From Enterococcus moraviensis ATCC BAA-383 (GTDB lineage Bacteria; Bacillota; Bacilli; Lactobacillales; Enterococcaceae): 64,000 bases of DNA. Position numbers and translations under genes: made by a program. Location of the stretch: assembly GCF_000407445.1 (NCBI RefSeq), contig NZ_ASWB01000002.1, positions 806,001 to 870,000 of the forward strand, read 5' to 3'. The notes beneath the pieces are model-generated. The model did not search any database, was not told the origin of the DNA, and saw nothing but the letters and a program-made list of their open reading frames with translations. Shown one piece after another: positions 23,085 to 32,600 of the stretch. Within the stretch, counting starts at the first letter, position 1, and each line of letters opens with the position of its first letter.

Positions 23085-24776
23085 ATGAACAACAAAGAAA
23101 TCGTAGCACAAGCCATTTTTGACGTGGTAAAAGAAGATTTATCTTTAGAAACGGTTACACAATTATTGGAAAACCCTAAATCAGTCGATCATGGGGATGT
23201 TGCTTTTCCAGCGTTTTCACTTGCTAAAGTGTATCGTAAAGCCCCGCAACAAATTGCTGCTGACTTAGCTGAGAAAATTGCAGGAACGGCCTTTGAAAAA
23301 ATCGAAGTAGTAGGACCTTACTTGAACTTCTTTATGAACAAAGAAATGGTCAGCCAAGCAGTCATTGGTCAAATTGCCAAAGAAAAAGGCAACTATGGAG
23401 ACAGTACTGTCGGAGCTAAAGGAAATGTTCCAATCGATATGTCTTCTCCAAATATTGCCAAACCAATTTCAATGGGGCATCTACGTTCAACAGTTATTGG
23501 AAATTCAATTGCGTTTATTCTTGAAAAAATTGGGTACAATCCAATTCGCATCAATCATCTAGGTGATTGGGGAACGCAGTTCGGTAAATTAATCGTAGCC
23601 TATAAAAAATGGGGTACAGAAGAAGCTGTGAGAACAGCACCTATCACTGAACTATTACGCTTATATGTACAGTTTCATGAAGTTGCGGAAACACAACCAG
23701 AGTTAGAAGAAGAAGCGCGTGCTTGGTTTAAGAAACTAGAAGAAGGCGACGCAGAAGCAACTGAATTATGGCAGTGGTTCCGTACAGAATCATTAAAAGA
23801 ATTCGATAAAATTTATTCAATGTTAGAAGTTACTTTTGACTCTTATAATGGTGAAGCTTTCTATAATGATAAAATGGATGAAATCGTAACGATGCTTGAA
23901 GAAAAGCATTTATTACAAGAAAATCAAGGCGCAGAAATCGTTGATTTAACAGCGTATGACCTAAATCCAGCTTTGATTAAAAAATCAGATGGTGCAACAC
24001 TTTACATCACACGCGATTTAGCAGCAGCTGTCTATCGTAAACGAAACTATGACTTTGCCAAGGCTATTTATGTTGTCGGAAATGAACAAAGTAACCATTT
24101 CAAACAATTGAAGGCAGTTTTAAATGAACTAGGCTTTGATTGGTCAAAAGATATGCACCACATACCTTTTGGTTTGATCACACAAGGGGGTAAAAAACTT
24201 TCAACTCGTAAAGGGAAAATCGTTTTACTTGAAGAAGTGCTGAATGAAGCAGTTGAACTTGCAAACAAACAAATCATGGAAAAAAATCCTGATTTGCCAG
24301 ACCGTGAAGAAGTTGCGAAACAAGTGGGAATTGGTTCTGTTATTTTCCATGATCTAAAAAATGATCGTTTGAATAATTTTGACTTTGTTTTAGAAGAAGT
24401 GGTTCGCTTTGAAGGTGAAACTGGGCCGTATGTTCAATATACCCATGCTCGTGCGATGAGCATTCTTAGAAAAGCTGATTTTGTTATTGATGAAACAAAA
24501 GAATATGCATTGAATGATAAAGAGAGTTGGGAAGTTGTGAAGTTATTACAAAAATTCCCAGATGTCGTCATGCAAGCAGCCGAAAAATATGAACCATCTG
24601 TAATTGCAAAACATTCAATTCAAGTTGCCCAAGCTTTTAATAAATACTATGCACATGTCAAAATTTTAACGGATGACGAACAAAAAGAGTCTCGTCTCGC
24701 ATTAGTATATGCAATGGCAACGATTATCAAAGAAGATTTACGTCTGTTAGGGTTGCATGCACCAAATGAAATGTAA
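23085..24776 (+). CDS. argS: Arginyl-tRNA synthetase
   Basis: Charges tRNA-Arg with arginine in the cytoplasm. 563 residues: N-terminal tRNA-binding domain (about 1-110), class I core with the HIGH-type motif SMGHLRST (about residues 128-135) and [12 protein letters not shown], a KMSKS-like LSTRKGK loop, and the C-terminal DALR anticodon-binding domain (about 445-563). AGGAGGA lies 6 bases before the ATG. Controlled by the Arg T-box upstream; ends in a terminator. Confidence 0.98.
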   Translation: MNNKEIVAQAIFDVVKEDLSLETVTQLLENPKSVDHGDVAFPAFSLAKVYRKAPQQIAADLAEKIAGTAFEKIEVVGPYLNFFMNKEMVSQAVIGQIAKEKGNYGDSTVGAKGNVPIDMSSPNIAKPISMGHLRSTVIGNSIAFILEKIGYNPIRINHLGDWGTQFGKLIVAYKKWGTEEAVRTAPITELLRLYVQFHEVAETQPELEEEARAWFKKLEEGDAEATELWQWFRTESLKEFDKIYSMLEVTFDSYNGEAFYNDKMDEIVTMLEEKHLLQENQGAEIVDLTAYDLNPALIKKSDGATLYITRDLAAAVYRKRNYDFAKAIYVVGNEQSNHFKQLKAVLNELGFDWSKDMHHIPFGLITQGGKKLSTRKGKIVLLEEVLNEAVELANKQIMEKNPDLPDREEVAKQVGIGSVIFHDLKNDRLNNFDFVLEEVVRFEGETGPYVQYTHARAMSILRKADFVIDETKEYALNDKESWEVVKLLQKFPDVVMQAAEKYEPSVIAKHSIQVAQAFNKYYAHVKILTDDEQKESRLALVYAMATIIKEDLRLLGLHAPNEM

Positions 24777-24802
24777 GCTGTATAAATAAAAGAATAATAA
24801 AC

Positions 24803-24837
24803 AAAAAAACAAGAATACTATATTCTTGTTTTTTTGC
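24803..24837 (+). terminator. Terminator of argS
   Basis: AAAAAAACAAGAATA CTA TATTCTTGTTTTTTT, a perfect stem with T-run. Confidence 0.93.
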
Positions 24838-24986
24838 TTATTTATAAGAAAATGATGATGAACATAGCGTTTTTTTAATTCTAATTTAAATAAAATGTAC
24901 TTTTTTTGAAAAAATATCTTTTTCCTTAGTATTTTTTTTCACATAGTATTATACTCTATATTACTGACATTTTTTGGGGAATCGAA

Positions 24987-27050
24987 ATGATTGGAAAACA
25001 TGGAAAAAAAATAATTTACGGAATAATGACGGTATTGATTTTTATTCAATATTTTATTCCAATAATCAGTGTTGCTGAAACGCTGACCGACGTAAAGGAA
25101 ATAATCCAATTAAATAGTGTTGAAGTGAAAAAAGAAGGATCTGATAAATTCACACTAGAAATAAAAGGAACGGCAACGAACGAACAAGCGCAAGAATTGA
25201 AAAAAGAATTAACTATTTCAGATGGTATTTCTCTTGTTGAGCAAGGGGAAGTAGTAGCGCAAGGAAACACTGAACTACGGTATACGACAGGCAAAAATAA
25301 AATAGAATTAACTGTTCCCTCTGGAAGTGACGGAGCGTTTACCATTATAGAACCGATTGATCAACAACAAGTAACGAATGGGCAACAAGTTCTGACTACG
25401 AAAATAGCAAGTACTGAAACCTCATCAACACAACCAGTTAAAGAAACAGATAAAACAACGGAAACACAAGAGACAAAAACAACTACTTCAGTAAAAGAGG
25501 AAGCCAAAAAAGAAGACGTTTCTCCAAAAGCAGATACGCCTACAGATATTCGTGATTATTTTCCAGGCGGAGACGGCACGATCATCACTGGAGCGGATGT
25601 TGTTTATACAGATAAAGATGGGAACGTCTTAACATCTCCTATCCCAGCAGATGCAAATGTAAATATTCACTATGATTGGGCGATTCCAGAAGAGATCCGC
25701 GAACAAATCAAAGCTGGAGATTATTTTACATTCCAATTACCACCTGAAGTGAAAATAAATGGTCCTCAAAGTGGGTCGTTAAAAGGCCCAGACGGTGTAG
25801 AATACGCAACATATACAATTGATGAAAATGGAAAAGTGACGATCACTTTTACAGAGAATGTTACAAAAGAAATTGATATTAATGGTGATTTTAATTTTGA
25901 AACAAAATTTGATACACAACATATCGATGGACCTGGGGATCACCAAATCACATTTCCGACAGAAGATAATATTCCACCTGTGGATGTAACAGTAAAACCG
26001 GCAACAGAAACTTCGATTTCTAAAGATGGACAATTTGACCGAACGCCAAACCCAACATCTGTTGAATGGACGGTTGATATCAATCAAGGAATGAATGAAC
26101 TTTCAAATCCTGAAGTGACAGAACATTGGCCAAATGGAATTAAATATAAATCAGTTAAAGTTTACAAATTAGTAATGAATTTAGATGGTACAGTAAAAGA
26201 AGTTGCAGAAGAACTAGATCCGAGTCAATACACGGTTGACGCAAACGGCAATGTGAAAATCTTAGGCGATACTTCTGATGCTTATCGTATTGTGTATTAG
26301 ACAGATATTGATAAGAGTGCTATACCAGCTGACGGTGGAGATATTTCATTTACTAACCGAGCGACATTATCTGATGATAATGATCCAGACGGAATCGATG
26401 CCAAAGAACCTATTTCTGTCCTTGATGCCAATGGTAAGTCTACTGAGGAACTTCATGCAGTTGATGGACATATAAAAGCACAAGGAATCGCTCCTGGGGC
26501 TTATTATTTGGTGGAAACAAAAGCGCCAAATGGGTATATCATCAATACCGATCCAATCAAAGTTGTCATTACAGAGAAAACAAACGAAAAAACTGGATTA
26601 ACCATTACCGATACCTTGGTAAACTATCAAGGGTCAGCTGAATTAATGAAAGTCGGCGAAACAAAAGAACCATTGGCTGGTGCAGAATTTAAAGTTGTAG
26701 ATGTGAATGGTAAAGATATCCAAACACAACTTGTTTCAAATGATCAAGGAAATGTTCAGGCTAAAAATCTAGTGCCAGGAACGTATTTCTTTGTGGAAAC
26801 AAAAGCGCCAGCAGGTTATCAATTGAGTGACCGACAAGTTGAATTTAAGGTTCCAGAAACTAATGCGGGTAAACCTAAAGTTATTTCTTTAGGAAATTAC
26901 CAAAATAACAAAGAACCTGAAAAGCCAACGGATAAAAAAGGGAATTATCCAAAAATGAATGAGAGTGCTAATCAAGTCATTATTTGGCTAGGTTTTTTAC
27001 TCATTAGCTTTGTTGGATTGTATTACTATCGTAAAATAAAAAAGAACTAA
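24987..27050 (+). pseudogene. Decayed MSCRAMM-type surface adhesin (Cna-like)
   Basis: A cell-wall adhesin reading frame of 687 codons, interrupted by TAG at codon 438 (26298-26300); the frame continues unchanged after it, so one CAG-to-TAG change would explain the break. Layout: long signal peptide (1-32), an N-terminal segment and Thr/Glu-rich linker (about 35-190), collagen-adhesin-like N1/N2 domains (about 195-480), a truncated first Cna-B domain (GAYYLVETKAPNGY), a complete second Cna-B domain (GTYFFVETKAPAGY), a Pro/Lys linker, a hydrophobic helix and a basic tail. The LPXTG position reads YPKMN (26946-26960), so sortase anchoring would fail. The 437-residue front part could still be made and secreted, unanchored. 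Functional members bind host matrix proteins. Confidence 0.88.
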
Positions 27051-27055
27051 TTTAA

Positions 27056-27100
27056 CAAAAAAACAACTCCTTGACTGAGCATCAAGGAGTTGTTTTTTGT
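27056..27100. terminator. Bidirectional terminator
   Basis: ACAACTCCTTGA...TCAAGGAGTTGT with A-run before and T-run after; serves the adhesin pseudogene and the convergent oxidoreductase. Confidence 0.92.
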
Positions 27101-27107
27101 TTAAACA

Positions 27108-28061
27108 TTATTTAGTCCAGGCTTGTTGCATTTGATCAAGAAGATTGATAACGTCTTTCGTTAAAAAGAGTGAACGATTGGATTGTGTCCCTTCAATCAT
27201 ATTGACCATGTTTGTGATTTCGTAATTTAGGGCGTTGCTGCTATCGCCAGAAACAATCGTTTCTACGGTCCCGTCGTTAAAAAAGATTTTTGCTTCATCT
27301 GCTCGTGGGTATTCATTGATCACGATATAAGCATCTTCAAAAGCAACGACACCTTGCTTAGGCATTTTAGCTTGAAAACTTAATGAAACAGTTGCCATTT
27401 CCTGAGCTTCGTTTTGTAGAATAGTTGCGGATTGTTCATCCACACCCGTCGAGAATGGTTGCATCACAGACGAGACGACTTTTGGCTGAGCAGTAAAGAA
27501 CCAACGAGCAAAAGAAACTGCATAGGTGCCAATATCTAAAAGAGCGCCGCCTGCTAAATCAGGATTGAAAAATCGGTTTGTTGGATCCGGTTCTTTGTAA
27601 CTGCCAAAAGGAGCCTGGATCATTTTTAATTTTCCAAAACGTCCAGAATCGATTTGACTTCGTAATTCATGATACAACGGCATATTAAAAATAGTCATAG
27701 CTTCCGCTAAAATCAACCCTTTTTCATCTGCTAATTTCATCGCTTCAGATAATTCTGCACTATTCATCGTGATCGCTTTCTCACAAAGAACATGTTTGCC
27801 TGCTGATAATGCTTTTAAGATGTGCTCGATGTGTTGTCTATTTGGAACAGCTACATAGATGATATCAATCGTGTCATCTGTCAGTAGTTCATCAAATGAA
27901 CCGTATGCAAGTGGAATAGCGTGATCTTTAGCGAAAGTTTGTGCTTTAGTTAATGTTCTTGAAGCAACTGCTGTGATTCGACTATTTTCTTGTTGGAAAC
28001 CCTCAACGAAACTAGTTGCAATGTCTCCAAGACCTATGATGCCCCAATTATAATTGTTCAT
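27108..28061 (-). CDS. Gfo/Idh/MocA-family oxidoreductase
   Basis: NAD(P)-dependent dehydrogenase acting on a sugar or polyol; substrate unknown. 317 residues: N-terminal Rossmann fold with WGIIGLGDIATSFVEG (residues 6-21), the catalytic-loop equivalent HVLCEKAITMN where the usual EKP is EKA, then the C-terminal beta-sheet domain (about 125-317) with the GGALLDIGTYA motif carrying the Asp/Tyr pair. AGGAGGATCATCC gives a clear ribosome binding site. Monocistronic. The EKA variant occurs in a subgroup of the family related to trans-dihydrodiol dehydrogenase-like enzymes; that assignment is an inference. Confidence 0.88.
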   Translation of the reverse strand: MNNYNWGIIGLGDIATSFVEGFQQENSRITAVASRTLTKAQTFAKDHAIPLAYGSFDELLTDDTIDIIYVAVPNRQHIEHILKALSAGKHVLCEKAITMNSAELSEAMKLADEKGLILAEAMTIFNMPLYHELRSQIDSGRFGKLKMIQAPFGSYKEPDPTNRFFNPDLAGGALLDIGTYAVSFARWFFTAQPKVVSSVMQPFSTGVDEQSATILQNEAQEMATVSLSFQAKMPKQGVVAFEDAYIVINEYPRADEAKIFFNDGTVETIVSGDSSNALNYEITNMVNMIEGTQSNRSLFLTKDVINLLDQMQQAWTK

Positions 28062-28290
28062 GGATGATCCTCCTTGTATAATATAAGTAGCAACATTTTT
28101 AGTTGCCGTTTTTTGTACAAACCTAATTATACATGAGAAGGCTTTAATAGTGGTTTATTTTGGACAGAACTTCTGAATTATCTTATTATTATGTGAGAAG
28201 TTTAATGTTTATTAAAATACAGAAATAAGTGATTCAAAGAGGTGCAATTTTGTAGAATTTTCAGTAAAATAGGGAAAGGAGGCGAAAGAT

Positions 28291-28812
28291 ATGCACCAAA
28301 TGTACATAGATATTCTTGTAGATGCAATTATAGAGCAATTTGAAACAGAAGAGAACTTTTATACAGATTATCTCCAAACCTCAAAAGAAAATTGGGAGAA
28401 TTGGAAAAAAGGAAGAATCAATTTAACCAATGAAGAAATGCAAAAAATTAAAAACTTATTCTCAGATTATGAGTGGATGCTGACACAAAAAGTATTACGT
28501 CAAACGATCCTATTTCCAGAAAAAAGAAATATTGCTGTTTCAGAGTATAAACGATTAAAAACGGTTATCGCAAAAAAATGGCTTCAATCTGGAGTTGGAA
28601 TTGCAGAATTGATTCCGTCAAAAACAAATCATGAAGAAAAAGAACAAGCTTTTATTGATTTAAAAGTAACTGTTTCGTATGGTGAATGGGGCTTTGATGA
28701 TATCGTGACCTTTCGATTGCCCGCTACCTTACAAGGTCAATTAGAGGGCTCAAAAGTAGAATTACTTGATTGGGTGAATGAAAATTTGATGGGTACTTAC
28801 GTTGGTGAATAA
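28291..28812 (+). CDS. Conserved-looking protein of unknown function
   Basis: A 173-residue soluble protein, not recognised. Residues 1-75 are helical and acidic, with a segment (TSKENWENWKKGRINLT) that resembles the end of a small helix-turn-helix or XRE-like unit; the C-terminal half (about 115-170) looks like alternating strands (IDLKVTVSYGEWGFDDIVTFRLPA). No signal peptide or membrane helix. GGAGG lies 8 bases before the ATG, strongly supporting translation. Followed after 20 bases by a small membrane-anchored protein gene, probably the same operon. Confidence 0.7.
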   Translation: MHQMYIDILVDAIIEQFETEENFYTDYLQTSKENWENWKKGRINLTNEEMQKIKNLFSDYEWMLTQKVLRQTILFPEKRNIAVSEYKRLKTVIAKKWLQSGVGIAELIPSKTNHEEKEQAFIDLKVTVSYGEWGFDDIVTFRLPATLQGQLEGSKVELLDWVNENLMGTYVGE

Positions 28813-28832
28813 GTAAGTAAGGGAGTTTTTTT

Positions 28833-29027
28833 GTGAAACAAATTTTAGGAATTTTATCTGTCATTATCGTCTTAGGCGCTGTGATTTTTGTTTTTTTTGG
28901 ACATCAAGCGCCGAAAGAAACAGACAATCCTACTAGTGAACAGACAAAAGAAACAAGTACAATAATACCAAGTACGACCTCTGAAACAAAAACATCGACA
29001 ACTACGACTACAACAACAGTTGATTGA
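28833..29027 (+). CDS. Small membrane-anchored Thr/Ser-rich protein
   Basis: A 64-residue protein: one N-terminal hydrophobic helix (residues 4-22), then an extracellular Thr/Ser/Glu-rich tail ending in seven Thr plus Val-Asp. GTG start 7 bases after AAGGGAG. The tail is typical of low-complexity, possibly glycosylated or wall-spanning linkers. Function unknown; its neighbours suggest the cell envelope. Confidence 0.65.
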   Translation: MKQILGILSVIIVLGAVIFVFFGHQAPKETDNPTSEQTKETSTIIPSTTSETKTSTTTTTTTVD

Positions 29028-29119
29028 TTATCACAAAAAAAACTGATATAATCAGTCAGCCATTATCTTAAACTAATAAAATTAGTAAAAGATTGAATAC
29101 AAAACAAAGTAGGGAATGT

Positions 29120-29743
29120 ATGAATAGTCCAAGGTATAGAAAGAAAAAAACGAGAAGAACAAACCTACCTGCGCTTTTTGCGGGATTGTTAATAGTTGGC
29201 GTTGTGTTTATTTTTTCAATCAATGTATTGTCAGACAGCACGAAAACAGTAGAAGAAACTTCTCAACAAAAAGAGGAAATATCCAAAGAGCAGTTTATTG
29301 ATAGGATCAGCCCTCATGCTAAAGAATTACAAGCTTCATATGGCGTTTTGCCGAGTATTATTATCGGTCAAGGCATTTTAGAATCGAATTGGGGTCAAAG
29401 TACTCTTGCCTCTAAGTATAATAATTTGTTTGGGATCAAAGCGTATGGAGAGCAAAAAAAAGTAAATCTAGAGACGCGTGAATATATCAATGAAGAATGG
29501 ATCGTTATTCAAGGTGATTTTAGAGTATATGATACATGGGAAGAATCGATGGATGATCATACACGTTTGTTTGTTGATGGCGTAACATGGAATCCCCGTT
29601 TATATGAAAATGTTCTGCTAGCAAAAAATTATAAGCAAGCTGCACAAGCCTTACAAGAGGCAGGGTATGCAACTGATCCAACATACGCAGATAAGGTAAT
29701 ACATGTAATCGAAAGTTATGACCTTAACCAATATGATCATTAA
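29120..29743 (+). CDS. Membrane-anchored glucosaminidase (LytG/AtlA-type domain)
   Basis: Peptidoglycan hydrolase of the glucosaminidase (GH73) family, 207 residues. Basic N-terminus, one transmembrane anchor (about 17-39), short linker, then the GH73 domain (about 58-205) with IIIGQGILESNWGQSTLA holding the catalytic glutamate, NLFGIKAYG and the C-terminal TDPTYADKVIHVIESYDL. No wall-binding repeats, so it acts close to the membrane. The start is ATG 29120 after TAGGGA; a TTG at 29093 is less likely. Possibly linked with the small membrane protein upstream. Confidence 0.88.
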   Translation: MNSPRYRKKKTRRTNLPALFAGLLIVGVVFIFSINVLSDSTKTVEETSQQKEEISKEQFIDRISPHAKELQASYGVLPSIIIGQGILESNWGQSTLASKYNNLFGIKAYGEQKKVNLETREYINEEWIVIQGDFRVYDTWEESMDDHTRLFVDGVTWNPRLYENVLLAKNYKQAAQALQEAGYATDPTYADKVIHVIESYDLNQYDH

Positions 29744-29770
29744 TCAAAGGAGTAAAAGGGAGTGGATTAA

Positions 29771-30454
29771 ATGGAAGAAAAATGGGTACCGGAGATTGTG
29801 ACACCGTTAAAACAAGACATTGTTCAAGTGCCAAAAGTTATTGCGAAAGCAAGTGGGATTCGAATTTTTGGGAAGAAAATTAAATCAATTATTTTTACAA
29901 CGGATATTGCTATTATAAGAAATACGGATGCAAATGCGGTGATTGCAGTTTATCCTTTCACCCCACATCCTGCTATCACGAAAAGTATTATTGAAGCTGC
30001 AGACATTCCCGTTTTTTCTGGGGTTGGCGGTGGCCTGACGCAAGGGCAACGCTCAGCCTACATGAGTTTATTTGCAGAAGCGCAAGGCTCTATCGGTGTT
30101 GTACTGAATGGACCGACACCCGTTGAAACAGTTGAGATGGTTTGCGAAGTGGTTGATATTCCAGTTGTAAGCACGGTGACATCGATCCATACACCGATTG
30201 ACGATAAAATAGCAGCCGGGATTACGATGATTAATATTAGTGCTGGGAAAGATACAGCGAAGACTGTGAAGTTTTTCCGAGATAAATACCCAAAATTGCC
30301 AATTATCGCGACGGGTGGACCGACTGATGGATCTATAACAGAAACAATTGAAGCTGGTGCGAATGCGATCACATATACGCCACCAAGCAATGGAGAATTA
30401 TTTAGTCACAAAATGGACAAGTATAGAAATATAGAAAAAAAGAATGATATTTGA
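29771..30454 (+). CDS. TIM-barrel-like protein, putative hydrolase/synthase
   Basis: A 227-residue soluble protein with repeated strand-glycine patterns (DANAVIAVYPF, IPVFSGVGGGLTQGQ, IPVVSTVTSIHTP, PIIATGGPTDGSI, GANAITYTPPS) that resemble a TIM barrel with phosphate-binding loops near the C-terminus (ATGGPTDG, then EAGANAITYTPP). Similar proteins in enterococci and listeria are usually labelled only as hydrolase. The reaction is unknown. GGAGTGG precedes the ATG; it begins 27 bases after the glucosaminidase gene. Confidence 0.65.
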   Translation: MEEKWVPEIVTPLKQDIVQVPKVIAKASGIRIFGKKIKSIIFTTDIAIIRNTDANAVIAVYPFTPHPAITKSIIEAADIPVFSGVGGGLTQGQRSAYMSLFAEAQGSIGVVLNGPTPVETVEMVCEVVDIPVVSTVTSIHTPIDDKIAAGITMINISAGKDTAKTVKFFRDKYPKLPIIATGGPTDGSITETIEAGANAITYTPPSNGELFSHKMDKYRNIEKKNDI

Positions 30455-30484
30455 TTGGTTTAAATAACTTAGTATTGAATATGA

Positions 30485-30534
30485 TAATAATCAATGGCAT
30501 AATTTAGTTTATACTGCCTTTGATTATTTTTTAT
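30485..30534 (+). terminator. Terminator after the TIM-barrel gene
   Basis: AATAATCAATGGCA pairs with TGCCTTTGATTATT, followed by a T-run. Confidence 0.82.
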
Positions 30535-30653
30535 TTGATTTAATAAAAAGGTATTATTACAAAAATATTATAAATAGAATAAGCTGATTTTACTAAAGTT
30601 AAATGAAACTATTTTATGTTATGATTAAGGAAAATGGATTAGGAGTTGGGTGA

Positions 30654-31724
30654 ATGATGAAAAAATATTGTTATATGGTTGCTGCATCTGCCGTTTTATT
30701 TGCAGCTGTTGGGTCTGCTACATCTACTGAAGCGACCGAAGTATTAAGTGAAGAAAGTTATCAAGCGGCAGTCGAATCAGGGTTTACAGCTGAACAAATT
30801 CAGCAAATCCAAGAAATGCCGGACTTTTCATTAGAAAATATTCAAGAAGAACCAGCTGCAAGAAGTGCAGTTGCCTTTTCGGCTTCACAAAAAACACAAA
30901 TTGTAACCGAGGCGAAAAGACATTTAGGTAAGCCTTACGCATGGGGTGGAAAAGGACCGCATGTATTTGATTGTTCTGGATTGACACGTTATGTCTTCTT
31001 ACAAGTAACAGGGAAAAATATTGGTGATTATACGATTCCTCAAGAAAAATCGGGAGAACAAATCAGTGTTGCTCAAGCACAACCAGGAGATCTATACTTT
31101 TGGGGTGCCAAGGGAAATACATATCATGTAGCGATTGCGATTGGGAACGGTCAGTACATTCATGCACCAAATGAAAAAGAAAAAGTAAAAATCAACTCGA
31201 CGACGTACTTTAAGCCGAGTTTTGCCGTAAGAGTAATAAAAAATACTACGACAACGCCTGATCCCAATGCAAAACTAGTAAACTATAGAACCCATTTACA
31301 AGATTTTGGTTGGGGAAACTATGTTCAAGGTAGTCAAACAAGTGGATCTGTTGGTAAATCAAAACGCTTAGAAGGAATTCAAGTGAAGCTTGACCCTTCA
31401 TTAAGTGGTACTATCCAATACAAGACACATATTCAAGATATTGGTTGGCAAGGTTGGAAGTCTAATAACGGACTTAGCGGAACTACAGGAAAGAAAAAAC
31501 GATTAGAGGCTATTCAGATTCAGTTAACTGGAGCTGTTGCGACAAAATATGATGTTCACTATCGTGTACATTCCCAAGATTACGGCTGGCAAGCATGGAC
31601 AAGAAATGGTCAATCTGCTGGAACACAAGGCTTATCTAAACGTTTAGAAGCCATTGAAATAAAATTAGTACCTAAAAATACACCATTAGCGACTGGTGGA
31701 AAACCAGCATTCATTAAAAAGTAG
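30654..31724 (+). CDS. Secreted NlpC/P60 endopeptidase with three ChW repeats
   Basis: Secreted peptidoglycan endopeptidase, 356 residues. Signal peptide (1-24), a short helical segment, NlpC/P60 domain (about 80-200) with the catalytic Cys in FDCSGLTRYV, the His in TYHVAIAIGNG and a third residue in YIHAPNEK, then three ChW (clostridial hydrophobic, Trp-containing) repeats (about 208-350), each built around HxQDxGW...W...G...GxxKRLEAIxI. ChW repeats are thought to bind the cell surface or other proteins. Two ATGs follow TTAGGAGTTGGGTGA. Single-gene unit with terminators on both sides. Confidence 0.9.
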   Translation: MMKKYCYMVAASAVLFAAVGSATSTEATEVLSEESYQAAVESGFTAEQIQQIQEMPDFSLENIQEEPAARSAVAFSASQKTQIVTEAKRHLGKPYAWGGKGPHVFDCSGLTRYVFLQVTGKNIGDYTIPQEKSGEQISVAQAQPGDLYFWGAKGNTYHVAIAIGNGQYIHAPNEKEKVKINSTTYFKPSFAVRVIKNTTTTPDPNAKLVNYRTHLQDFGWGNYVQGSQTSGSVGKSKRLEGIQVKLDPSLSGTIQYKTHIQDIGWQGWKSNNGLSGTTGKKKRLEAIQIQLTGAVATKYDVHYRVHSQDYGWQAWTRNGQSAGTQGLSKRLEAIEIKLVPKNTPLATGGKPAFIKK

Positions 31725-31772
31725 AAATGGATTAGTCGTAAATTTGGAAAACAAAAGATAGAATCAAGAAAG

Positions 31773-31830
31773 ACTCTGTAAGATTTCAATGAAAAATAAT
31801 TTTTTTCATTGAAATTTTCAGAGTTTTGTA
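31773..31830 (+). terminator. Terminator of the NlpC/P60 gene
   Basis: ATTTCAATGAAAAA pairs with TTTTTCATTGAAAT inside an outer CTCTG/CAGAG clamp, followed by TTTT. Confidence 0.88.
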
Positions 31831-31854
31831 CTATTGTATATTAATAACAAGAAG

Positions 31855-31918
31855 CTTATATATGGTCATGATAGGGATGATCGTTTCTACCCAACACCGT
31901 AAATGTTGGTCTATAAGT
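31855..31918 (+). promoter_or_regulatory. Purine (guanine-class) riboswitch aptamer
   Basis: G-box aptamer: P1 strands CTTATA/TATAAG, the conserved core GTTTCTACC, ACCGTAAAT between P3 strands AACA/TGTT, and GTCTATAAG at the 3' junction. The ligand-pairing base (equivalent to position 74) is C, so guanine, hypoxanthine or xanthine rather than adenine should bind. It controls xpt-pbuX by the terminator that follows. Confidence 0.93.
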
Positions 31919-31932
31919 GAAAAAGAGTCTAG

Positions 31933-31971
31933 GACCCTTTTTTGCTTACGCAGAAAAGGTCTTTTTATTTT
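31933..31971 (+). terminator. Riboswitch-controlled terminator
   Basis: GACCCTTTTTTGC pairs with GCAGAAAAGGTC and is followed by TTTTTATTTTT. The expression platform of the purine riboswitch: ligand binding favours this stem and stops transcription before xpt. Confidence 0.85.
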
Positions 31972-31986
31972 TATGGGAAATGTTAG

Positions 31987-32598
<612 letters not shown>

Positions 32599-32600
32599 CT

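Noticed and set aside
24987-27050. A frameshift in the adhesin gene
   Set aside because: The frame before and after TAG 26298 is the same (26508 is in phase with 24987), so the break is a nonsense codon, not a shift.
31855-31971. Adenine specificity of the purine riboswitch
   Set aside because: The base that pairs with the ligand is C in GTCTATAAG, and the genes are xanthine salvage genes, so guanine-class is favoured.
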